A stretch of DNA of 11,999 bases from contig RXOD01005916.1 of the NCBI GenBank assembly GCA_005223375.1, positions 1 through 11,999 on the forward strand. Direction: 5' to 3'. Numbering within the stretch: the stretch's first letter is position 1; each line of letters opens with the position of its first letter. The position numbers and the translations under genes were made by a program. The notes under the pieces are model-generated. The model ran no database searches. It was given only the letters and a program-made list of their open reading frames with translations, and was not told where the DNA came from. This DNA comes from Amoebophrya sp. AT5.2 (Eukaryota; Sar; Dinophyceae; Syndiniales; Amoebophryaceae). Below, piece by piece: positions 1 to 7,458 of the stretch.

Positions 1-125
1 AACCGATGCTTTACATCGGTTCACTTCGTTGTTCCAACACTGGCCCCCGCTCTGTCGCAGCGGCGTAGACTTTCCCCTTCGTAGAAGTGTCGAAAGAACC
101 AGGAGCACTACAGTTACTCAACAAG

Positions 126-1602
126 ATGGCGCCGGCCGGCAAGGGGAAACCGTTGTACAACTGGGATACATACAACACGAAGTACTTCATCAATGGCGCG
201 GCATGCGGCGGTCTCTGCTGCTCCATCACCCACGGAGCTCTCTGTCCCGTGGACGTGGTGAAAACGCGCATCCAGCTGGACCCCGTCACCTACAACCGCG
301 GTCTGATCGGGGGCATGCGGCAGGTGGTCGCGGCGGAGGGCATGGGAGCCCTGGCCACGGGACTGGGGCCCACGGCGGTCGGCTACTTCGTCCAGGGCTG
401 GTTCAAGTTCGGCGGATTCGAGTTCTTCAAGGTCAACGCCGCAAAACACCTGGGAGACGAAAAAGGTGCGCTTCATGAAACAGTACCCTTTTATTTTGCG
501 AAGGAGCTCGTCTCATCTATTTCTATCTTCGTCGGTTTGACTATTCTGATTTTGTATACTTACAGTTTGTGAACCCCAACCCAGGCATGCAAAGAAAGCG
601 ATCTCTCATACTTCCGCAGGTTTTCAGTACCGCAACCAGATCTACCTCGGTGCTTCCGCCTGTGCTGAGACGATCGCCGATGTCTTCCTGTGCCCGCTCG
701 AGGCCGCGCGCATTCGGCAGGTCTCCGACCCGAGCTTCGCCCAGGGAACGGTTGCGGCCGTGAAAAAATTGTACACCATGGAGGGAATCGCCGGCTGGTA
801 CTCGGGATTCATACCAATGCTCTTCAAGCAGGTGCCCTACACCATGGCGAAGTTCGCCGTCCAGGGAGCCGCCGCGGAGAAGATCTACAACTCTGTATAA
901 AATAAATAAAAAAGTGCTTGCTTTTATCGGCAACGGGGAAGAATTTCAGCTACTTGCTGAACCAGCAACAGCTTGCGCTTTTTAGCTTGTCGTATCGACG
1001 ATAGCAGGATTCCATTCGGTTTCGGTGCGATTCTATATTCAATTTGAAGATGATGGAAGGATCCCTCGGAGACTGCCTTCGGCCATCGTTGCTCCTCCAG
1101 GTTGGGCAGCCGTCTGAGCTTTCCCAGGCTTCGAAGACTGGTGTGTCGCTCGCCTCCGGTGTCATTGCCGGTGTGGCTGCCGCGATCATCTCGCATCCGG
1201 CGGATACGCTTCTGTCCAAGATCAACAAGAAGGGTGCTGGTGGCGAGGGCGGCGTGCTCACGCGCTTGGGACGCATCGCCGCCGAGATCGGCCCGGTGAA
1301 ACTGCTGACAACGGGCCTCTTGCCCAGGTACTACGCAGCCCTGACTTGTTTTATACTTCGTTCTAGTTGCTTGTCAGCCCCACTCGTTTCTTAATTTTTT
1401 TTGTTGCTATTTCTAATTCTGTACCTACCCTAGGAGCTTCAACTATAGGAACCAACGTCGAATCCACTCGTGTCGAAAACCGTAAAATACCAGGTGCGTG
1501 ATGATCGGTACTCTGACGGCAGGGCAGTTCGGAATCTTCGATACACTGATGCCGATGATGGGGGTCGAGAAATTCCACTTCCACGATCCGTCAAAGCACT
1601 AA
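126..1602 (+). CDS. Mitochondrial phosphate carrier (SLC25A3/PiC type), 4 exons
   Basis: Seen: exons 126-465, 620-894, 1101-1327 and 1494-1602 join in frame to 316 aa, a normal length for the family. The three tandem carrier repeats each show the Px[D/E]xx[K/R] signature: PVDVVKTR (residues 41-48), PLEAARIR (139-146) and PADTLLSK (238-245). The third sits in SHPADTLLSKINKKGAGG, which is characteristic of phosphate carriers rather than of other SLC25 members. A VMIGTLTAGQFGIFD block near the C-terminus is also typical. Known for the family: the protein imports inorganic phosphate with protons across the inner mitochondrial membrane, supplying ATP synthase. Start choice: the ATG at 126 gives a normal short N-terminus; the frame is open upstream to 69 but has no earlier ATG. 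The four exons all use GT-AG junctions. Very sure of the family; exon ends are supported by conserved residues on both sides of each junction. Confidence 0.95.
466..619 (+). other. Intron 1 of phosphate carrier (154 nt)
   Basis: The donor GTGCGC follows GACGAAAAAG and the acceptor is CTTCCGCAG. Splicing is phase 1 and rebuilds a Gly codon, giving GDEKGFQYRNQIYLG, which continues into the second carrier repeat. Without splicing the frame ends at a stop at 570-572. AGGT occurs at both ends, so the exact cut could slide without changing the product. Confidence 0.9.
895..1100 (+). other. Intron 2 of phosphate carrier (206 nt)
   Basis: The donor GTATAA is phase 0 after TCT, and the acceptor is GCTCCTCCAG. 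The junction gives KIYNS|VGQPSELS, matching the linker between carrier repeats 2 and 3. The first intron codons are GTA TAA, so retention would terminate translation at once. AATAAA occurs twice within the first 16 nt of the intron (901-906 and 905-910). Confidence 0.88.
1328..1493 (+). other. Intron 3 of phosphate carrier (166 nt)
   Basis: The donor GTACTA follows TTGCCCAG and the acceptor is AAAATACCAG. Splicing is phase 2 and rebuilds an Arg codon, giving LLPR|CVMIGTLTAGQFG as expected for the family. CCAGGT is repeated exactly across the two junctions. Confidence 0.9.
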
Positions 1603-2052
1603 AGCCGCCTGTGATAAGTGTTGTTCTGGCCGTAGGAGCGAAGATGAACGAGTACGAGATGAACGATGTCGATGAACGTCCTCGATATAAATGATTCCAC
1701 TCAAGCTCAACAGAGTCCTTACCGTACGATACGTGAAATTCGCCATGATTTATTCCCTTTGACAATATATAATCCAATAGATACGTCACAACATCTAACG
1801 ATAGATTGATCGGTCAACATGGTCAACCTTTTCACATCAAAGACAGCGGGATTGCATGCCAGCGGGGAGGCCTTGACCTTCGTCTCTCTTTTGTTGCAGC
1901 AAAGCTTGCGACCATGTAGCGGGGTCAACAACAACAGAGGTAAACGACCACGAAGTAGCCACAGAACTCAACATACTGGCGACCGGAAGCAGTCTTCTCG
2001 AGCAAGCATTATAAATTTATTTTCCAGGAGGCAGGAGCAGGAGGAGGAGGCG

Positions 2053-2169
2053 ATGGCGAAGCACGCCCACATGAAACACTGCGACGGCTCCTGCTGCACC
2101 GAGGATCTGCATTTCTTGCCCATGAAAATGAAACACTGCACCTGTAGATTTTTCAACCTCGATTTGTAG
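2053..2169 (+). CDS. Possible Cys/His-rich mini-gene or single exon (very uncertain)
   Basis: Seen: a good acceptor-like sequence (TTTATTTTCCAG, ending at 2027) lies 25 nt before an ATG. The frame encodes 38 aa with a repeated MKHC motif (residues about 7-10 and 27-30), a CC pair and several His. Codons up to about 2143 are rich in C/G at the third position and then change abruptly (TGT AGA TTT), so a donor at 2144 (GTAGAT) is conceivable and the true product may continue in an unseen exon. The Cys/His pattern could bind metal, but it matches no zinc-finger or metallothionein spacing I know. It may also be chance. No family recognised. Confidence 0.2.
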   Translation: MAKHAHMKHCDGSCCTEDLHFLPMKMKHCTCRFFNLDL

Positions 2170-2213
2170 GCCATGCTGAAAGCGACATGGTTGTGGTTCA
2201 GCAGTAGACCACT

Positions 2214-2230
2214 CAACGTCAACGTCAACG
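2214..2230. repeat. Short tandem repeat, CAACGT unit
   Basis: CAACGT occurs twice in tandem followed by a partial third unit (CAACG). It is a short microsatellite-like tract in the gap before the 3049 gene, with no visible function. Confidence 0.6.
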
Positions 2231-2806
2231 CGAGCGATGTAGTCTGGCCTGCGTGATGCTCCATTGTACTTCGCATCGTTTTTCTACAGCCTGCTGCTGG
2301 TTGTATGGAACTCGCCAATAATTGCCCTCGGTTCTTCAGAACGACCAGAACTGTATGGATCTTCAGAATCTCCAGAAGTCAGGTGATATTGTTGTCGTGT
2401 CGGTTTCCGAGATCGTAGCAAGCTGTAGCTGAGAACAGAAAGTGTCGTGAGAAGCAGAAGGTGGAGGCGGGCGCCAACACCCTCGTGAGCCCACAAAGTC
2501 GTGATCGTCATCGATTAGAGGGCAGTCTTCAGAGCCAGTATGTATGCCGCCACTTCTTCTTCCCGTCGTTCTTGCGCGATCAGCTCTCGTGCTTCTCCGC
2601 TGGTCTTTCTCGTCCTTGCTCGACTCCGGCAGATCGAAGATCTATATCGAACAAAGCCTTCGCGAGTTAATATACTCGCGGCATTTAGTCGTTGAAGAAG
2701 TACACGTACAGCAAAAATCAATTCTCAACCGCATCATGATTCGTAATCGTAGTCTAGTATGACGTTTTTTGCAAAAAGAAAGTACTTATATTTAGACGGA
2801 TACGTA

Positions 2807-2823
2807 GGGGTAGGTAGGTAGGG
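2807..2823 (+). repeat. G-rich GGTA tandem tract
   Basis: GGGGTAGGTAGGTAGGG contains four G runs separated by TA, enough for a two-tetrad G-quadruplex on the + strand or its transcript. It lies about 225 nt upstream of the ATG at 3049, in otherwise AT-rich DNA. Confidence 0.5.
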
Positions 2824-3018
2824 TCAGGAGAACAAAAAAAATTTCAATTTTCTGGCTTGATTGATGCGCTGATACGATGGCCAGAGCGAACTACTTTTGT
2901 TTTGTGCGTAGTTTACTTTTAATTCTATTTTTTTAGATAGACACGTTATTTACGTAGCGAAAGCGATCCTTCATCAAACACAGACTACGGCTAGTACGGT
3001 GGCGCTGCATTTGCATTT

Positions 3019-3040
3019 CCATTTTTACTCTGAAAGCCAG
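3019..3040 (+). promoter_or_regulatory. Putative 3' splice acceptor just upstream of the 3049 start
   Basis: A T-rich run (CATTTCCATTTTTACTC) is followed by GAAAGCCAG ending at 3040, eight nt before the ATG. This is the arrangement expected either of a 5' UTR intron end or of a trans-splicing acceptor. No spliced-leader exon was seen in the window to decide between them. Confidence 0.3.
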
Positions 3041-3048
3041 CTGCCGCG

Positions 3049-5723
3049 ATGAATCTCTGGTCAGAGCCTGGCGACGCCCTGTTCGGGCCCAAGCGGCCAA
3101 CCCTCGAGAAGTTCAAAGACCTGAAGGACGATGCCGTGAAGAAGGGCAATGACATCGCCTCGCTGAGCCCAGACATGATGGCGAAGACCGAAACGGAGAA
3201 GTACCTCGAGCTCTTCAAGAACCAGCGGATGTGGCTTTCCGCGCTCGCCGAGAAGTACCCCGACCCGGGCATGATGGCGAAGCCCCACGGCTTCGAGGTC
3301 GGCGACCGCGCGTACGGGGGCGCCGACACGCTGAACGACAGGCAGGGTTACTTCATGTTTCCCGGCCATCCCATGTACTGGGTGACGGAACGAAGCGGAA
3401 AGTCGAAGCTGGGCGTGGCGTCTCCGCCGGCGTCCTGGTGGCTGCAGCGGGAAGGGGCGCAGAAATTCTGGGAGTGGCTGCGCCCGATGGGCCAGAGCGC
3501 AGACCGCAACGGTGCCGTACGTGGACCGAAGCTGCAGTTTGTGGTCGGCCAAGCGGCGATGACGGGGTATGGAAAGTGGTGGCCAGACATGCCGAGCAGC
3601 GAAATGGACCTGAACCGACACCGCGGGTGGTACTCGACCCAGTGGGTAAGGTCAACACAACCGAGCAACTTCCTTGAGATTGCGGGACCCGCTGGTGCAT
3701 CCGACGGGGCGGGTGCTGGCGGGGATCATGGAGTTGGAGGAGCATCGAGGAGAGGCAGCTTCCGCCGGCGATTATCGATCGCAAAGCGCCTCCCGTCCAG
3801 AAGAACGTCCTTCCACGCATTCAAGTTCTTCCACAACCGGGACAACACCAACCGCCCCTATGCGCCGGAGCCCGCGAAATACCTGAAACCGAATACCGAC
3901 TGGAACAGCACCGGTCTGAATGGTAACAACTCCGAGAAAAACGACCCCGAAATGCGGGAGGGGGACCAGAACAAATTCGAGAAGAAATTTCTGGAGTACC
4001 GGAATCCGTGCTTGACTGGCCACGTGCGCTCCAAGGCGAGCGTGGAATGCGCAAAAAACGACATGCAGAAGAGATACCTAAACGGACCGGACGAAGAGGC
4101 GTTCATGGATCCGAAAGAATATAAGGACATGAAGGAAGAGCAGCAGGGGAGTACCGCACTGCATCCTTCATCTACTTGATTCTCGTTTTGGTTTTGCTGA
4201 TGGTCACCATTACCCTCCATGTCAGAAGTTGAAGTGTCCACCTCTGAAGCTTGATTTTGATTCTTTGCTCGTTCACCAGGTGGTAGCCGAAGGAACGCTG
4301 CTTCTATTTCACGAAGAAGCAAACATCATCACACGTATACACAAACACACTGGCAGGCCTCGGATTTTTACTAAAAAAACCAAAACCTGCGAATCGATCA
4401 GTTAAGAAGAAGGGCCTGGTGGCGAAGGCGATGGGTGGCCTCAAGGCTCTCGCGGCGATGGGTATTCCCAAGGACCCTCCCATCACGCAGTCCGACTTTT
4501 TTCGGCGGTACTCGATGCGCCGCCCTCGTGCGCTCGAGCCGACTATGCCCGTGCTGGACGACGAGATTTACAGCGCCTACGCCGACGAGTGGAACAAGCC
4601 CACGACTGGCATTCCCACCGACACGAAGTCCGTGAACAAAGTCGCGAGAACAAAAATGCTCCAAGTGCAGGACAAAGCGAAGGACGCAATGGGGGAGATC
4701 GTTTCAATGGTGAAGCAGTACATCGGAAACTACAAGCCACAGCGCGACTACTACGACGATGTGACCCCCCCGATCGAGGAAGCCACCACGGATCCGGGGA
4801 TTTTGCCGCGGGTCGATACCAGGTATCAAAGCGTCCAGGAGAAGGCTTTAAACGACCAAGCCGTGCAAGACGGCCTGCCGCTTTCGGGAGCGGTGACGAT
4901 TGACCCGGACCTCTTCAACAAGGTGGACGTGACGCCAAACGGGGAGATAAGTGGGCCGAGCCGGATCCCGCGCAACGTGCAGCAGATGATAGCGGTACGC
5001 TGGGCCCCGTTCGGGACGGCGACGGAAAGGATCAACGCCTACATGAGCATTCCCCCGGGAGCGGACCCCAAGAAGGCCCCCACAACGCCGGAAGGTTTGG
5101 AACAAAAAACAAAGGAGGCAAGCGCTGTTGGAACGCCGCCGGACGAAGCTAACACAGATGAAGGTGACGGAACGGAGACGGATGCCGCAAACGGTGGTGG
5201 AGAGCCTGGTGCAAATTCTGCAACTCCAGCTGCAGATGAAGATGGCGGCGCAGCGGCCGCAGCGTCTGCCGCAGCGCCTGCAGGCGGGGAACCGGAACCA
5301 GCACCAGGGGCAGATGAAGGAGAAGCTGGAACCTCCTCGGCCGCGCCAGCCGCAACTCCAACAAACGCAGCAGGAGAAGGTGGAGCAGAAGCTGCATCCG
5401 GGGCAGCAGCTGCGGATGGAGTCGATCCCGTGATCGCGGCCTGCGGGGAACGGCCGCCCAAACGGGACAAGCGCAACACCCGGGAGTGGGAGATTTGCGC
5501 AGCCCAGGCGGACACCAAATCGATACGCGCGCAGGGCGAGGCGGACGAAGCGGCTCGGCAGAACGCGAAGGCGAAAGAGGCTATCGTCGAGAAAAAGCAC
5601 GAAGCGGAGTTTAACGCGATGCAGGAGGCAGGGGAAACCGAGGACTTCGGGAGCCTGGAGCTGCCGTCGGAGGACGCGGTGGAGCAGGAGATCGCCCATA
5701 TCGAGAATGAGATGACGGGTTAA
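3049..5723 (+). CDS. Unrecognised large Trp-rich protein, two long exons (about 807 aa)
   Basis: Not recognised. Best reading: exon 3049-4150 joined to 4402-5723. Residues 1-199 hold 11 Trp, including two WW pairs, with blocks such as YFMFPGHPMYWVTER and GYGKWWPDMP. From about 200 to 259 the frame becomes low-complexity and unstable (see 3646-3825). A charged segment follows (FHNRDNTNRPYAPEP, then two Cys 12 residues apart). Exon 2 continues with a globular-looking part (QSDFFRRYSMRRPRALEP, later RWAPFGTATERINAY), an acidic Ala/Gly/Pro/Glu-rich linker (about 5125-5430) and a charged helical C-terminus with one Cys pair. No signal peptide or membrane segment is apparent. Joining is favoured because third-position C/G bias stops at 4150 and resumes at about 4404, upstream of the first ATG (4431) of the second frame. 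Alternatives: two genes (3049-4179 and 4431-5723), or one longer gene that includes 6111-6863. Confidence 0.6.
3646..3825 (+). other. Frame-unstable segment or in-frame 180-nt intron inside the 3049 gene
   Basis: The main frame stays open here but turns into Gly/Ser/Arg-rich low complexity. Meanwhile the +1 frame over about 3667-3745 reads DPLVHPTGRVLAGIMELEE with coding-like codons, and the +2 frame over about 3738-3815 reads RQLPPAIIDRKAPPVQKN. The main frame becomes coding-like again at about 3826. Two explanations fit: three small indels in one direction (real or assembly error), or an intron from GTAAGG (3646) to CATTCAAG (3825), phase 0 and 180 nt. The first explains the alternative-frame peptides better. 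Confidence 0.4.
4151..4401 (+). other. Probable intron in the 3049 gene (251 nt)
   Basis: The donor GTACCG follows CAGCAGGGGA (phase 1). Two phase-1 acceptors keep the frame: TGGCAG ending at 4356 and CGATCAG ending at 4401. The later one is preferred because 4357-4400 is A-rich with poor codon use and contains a TTTACTAAA branch-point-like motif about 35 nt upstream. Either choice reaches KKKGLVAKAMGGL in frame. Not splicing gives a stop at 4177-4179 after an uncharacteristic tail. Confidence 0.55.
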
Positions 5724-6110
5724 GGGTTGAAAAAATTCAGGTCTAGGCCCAGGTCTAGGCTTGCCGTGTCTACTGGGGGGCCACAGGAATTATACTCGTA
5801 GGAGATGTTGACTGCTCCCCGCCCTCCCGTCAAGGACGAGGTCTAGGGTCTGCAGTAGGACTAGAATCCGACTGCTACGCCCCCACGGCCCACGAGAAGG
5901 CTGCGGCGTCCCCTCTGTGATCGGTGCTGGGTCCCACCTCAGCAATTTGCAGCCATAGGAAGCTGCCACCGACCGTTCTCATTCGGGTATCGCTGCGTGA
6001 TGACCATCACTGATCAGAAGGTGACAGACGGAATTTCCTAACGGCGAAACCTAAACCTGAAGCACGACCTGGATTTTTTCAATCTCTAAACGGGGGGGCC
6101 AGAGTACTCG
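5724..6110. other. 387-nt gap between two unrecognised frames; intron or intergenic
   Basis: No open frame. A junction from GTTAAG (donor at 5719, phase 1) to GGGGGGGCCAG (acceptor ending at 6100) would fuse the flanking frames in phase, giving MTEYSMPQFKL. Equally, the acceptor may serve only the 5' end of the 6111 transcript. At 382 nt the intron would be the longest in the window. Confidence 0.4.
5738..5847 (+). repeat. Three copies of AGGTCTAGG
   Basis: CAGGTCTAGGC occurs at 5738-5748 and again at 5750-5760, and AGGTCTAGG once more at 5839-5847. Each copy contains both AG|GT and TAG dinucleotides, the core of donor and acceptor sites. Confidence 0.6.
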
Positions 6111-6863
6111 ATGCCTCAGTTCAAACTCACCGAGGAGAAGAAGGCGGAACTCGCCGTGAGCCGCGCACGCCAGGTGCAGGCGCTGAAGCGGCTGTTCCCG
6201 GAGGAGAAGGCGAAAAACATGAAGGAAATGCCGCAGGGGTTCGAGATGGACGCGATCTTAGCGCAGCGGCGGGACGCGCTGGTGATGGACGAGAAATACC
6301 TGAAAAACAGCCACGTGGACGACAACGAGACAAACCTGGGGAAAATCGCGAAGAAACTGAGCGACGCAACCCACCCAGGGGACCAGTCGAGCGAGTTTCT
6401 GGTCACTGGAATGAACGCAGCGAACAATGGGAACGAAGATAGCAAGGCGCCAGATACGAATCCACTCGGACTGGATCTGGCGGGAGCCAGCACAAATAGT
6501 AAGAAACAGCAGGAGGACGAAGAATCGCTCGGCGACGCTGCCGCGCCGTCCGTCGGCGGCGGGACGCTGTCTGCGAATAAGCAGGAGATACAGTCGTGGG
6601 CGGACTTTTGGGGAAAGCTTGGCTTCGATCGCGGCGAGGAGGTGGTGCGGCAGCTGTGGTCGGTCTGGGCTCCGTTTCAGCGGAATGGAGCGATCGTGGG
6701 CGAAATAGCGGCGAGAGTGCACTGGCCGCGAGAAGGCTCGTACGACGATGCGAACAGCGTGGCAGGCAGTATGCTGGTGAACAAGTTCCGCAAAAGGTTG
6801 GAGCGAAGCCTGGGCTCGACACGACCATCGATCGAGAAGTACAAACTGAGCGAGGTGTTGTGA
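6111..6863 (+). CDS. Unrecognised charged protein, 250 aa (or terminal exon of the 3049 gene)
   Basis: Not recognised. The ATG at 6111 opens directly into a Lys/Glu-rich predicted helix (TEEKKAELAVSRARQVQALK, residues 7-26). A basic-acidic stretch to about residue 95 follows, then a polar linker rich in Asn, Ser, Asp and Glu (about 101-150). The Trp-containing C-terminal part (162-235) includes SWADFWGKLGFDRGEE, LWSVWAPFQRNGAIVGEIAA and a basic NKFRKRLERSL helix. Third-position C/G bias is strong throughout. The in-frame stop at 6087-6089 limits any upstream extension unless spliced. The WAPF motif recurs in the upstream protein, which favours a common origin or a single gene. No targeting signal or membrane segment is evident. 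Confidence 0.65.
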   Translation: MPQFKLTEEKKAELAVSRARQVQALKRLFPEEKAKNMKEMPQGFEMDAILAQRRDALVMDEKYLKNSHVDDNETNLGKIAKKLSDATHPGDQSSEFLVTGMNAANNGNEDSKAPDTNPLGLDLAGASTNSKKQQEDEESLGDAAAPSVGGGTLSANKQEIQSWADFWGKLGFDRGEEVVRQLWSVWAPFQRNGAIVGEIAARVHWPREGSYDDANSVAGSMLVNKFRKRLERSLGSTRPSIEKYKLSEVL

Positions 6864-7458
6864 CGAGGCCCCTTGCCCTTGGTCTTGCCGTCCGTAGTTC
6901 AATATTTCACGGGCTTTGAAATTGAATGATGAATGATTTGATGGCCGCGGTGGAGGTCTTGGACTTGGTCTTGCATGTTGTCAGACTGACTCTGACAACA
7001 AGATCTTTTATGCCTTCGCTCCACTGGCAAGCTTGTCTGTCCGAAGCGGGTCCCAGCAAAGATGGAAAAAGAAAAAGAACATCTCGATTGAGATGATCAT
7101 GCCTCGTGCTGTTCGACATGATGACTTGACCCTTCTACTTCGCCCGATCATGAACTTCACGTTTTGGTTCGTTTGTCAAGAACGTCTGCCCTGTTGTTGT
7201 TCCACGTCGGGATTAAATCAATGCAGCTAGTTGTACGACAACACAACAAGCTACGAACAAATGCATCGCTGCCTTCGACGCAGCTACGGTTCGGAGAGCG
7301 ACAGCACTTTCTCTATCGAGTTAATTTTACGAGTTCTTTACTAAGTATTTAAATAGCTGTTGCTCCTGTATCTGCTCGTCGATACGCTCGAGTTCTCGAC
7401 TGACCGCCTTGCAATCCATCGTACGCTGGCTCCTGAGCGCAAAGATCAAGGAGAAAGA
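6864..7458. other. 595-nt intergenic stretch
   Basis: No convincing gene. It holds the perfect hairpin at 6976-7000 and an AT-richer part after about 7200. The end (7340-7430) has an E/Q-rich open frame on the minus strand that mirrors an open Leu-rich frame on the plus strand; neither could be connected to a gene. Confidence 0.5.
6976..7000. repeat. Perfect 10-bp inverted repeat (hairpin), 5-nt loop
   Basis: TGTTGTCAGA and TCTGACAACA are exact reverse complements separated by CTGAC. The element lies about 110 nt after the stop of the 6111 gene and is followed by AAGATCTTTTA. It could be an RNA 3'-end structure or a protein-binding palindrome; the sequence does not decide. Confidence 0.65.

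Larger units (their letters stand above)
1603..3048. other. 1.45-kb stretch without a confident gene
   Basis: No long open frame with convincing codon use is present on either strand. Overlapping short frames on both strands around 2461-2760 look partly coding (for example a minus-strand helical segment ending at 2515) but none can be linked to a start, to neighbouring exons or to a family. The stretch should contain the 3' end of the carrier transcript and the 5' region of the 3049 gene. The last ~450 nt are AT-richer and contain several poly-T and poly-A runs. Confidence 0.5.

Noticed and set aside
29..478. 149-codon plus-strand frame overlapping carrier exon 1
   Set aside because: Shadow frame: Arg/Gly/His-rich, while the other frame encodes the conserved carrier repeat.
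541..1276. Minus-strand open frames opposite the phosphate carrier
   Set aside because: They lie antisense to exons whose products are clearly conserved and have no recognisable domain.
1968..2318. 116-codon minus-strand frame
   Set aside because: No domain, mixed codon use, and it covers AT-rich presumed non-coding sequence.
5128..5433. Gln/Arg-rich plus-strand frame inside the Ala-rich linker
   Set aside because: Frame-shifted reading of GCA/CAG-type repeats; the main frame is continuous with coding sequence on both sides.
4848..5699. Long (283-codon) minus-strand frame
   Set aside because: Its Cys/Arg/Phe-rich composition is the reverse-complement image of the acidic Ala/Gly-rich coding sequence on the plus strand.
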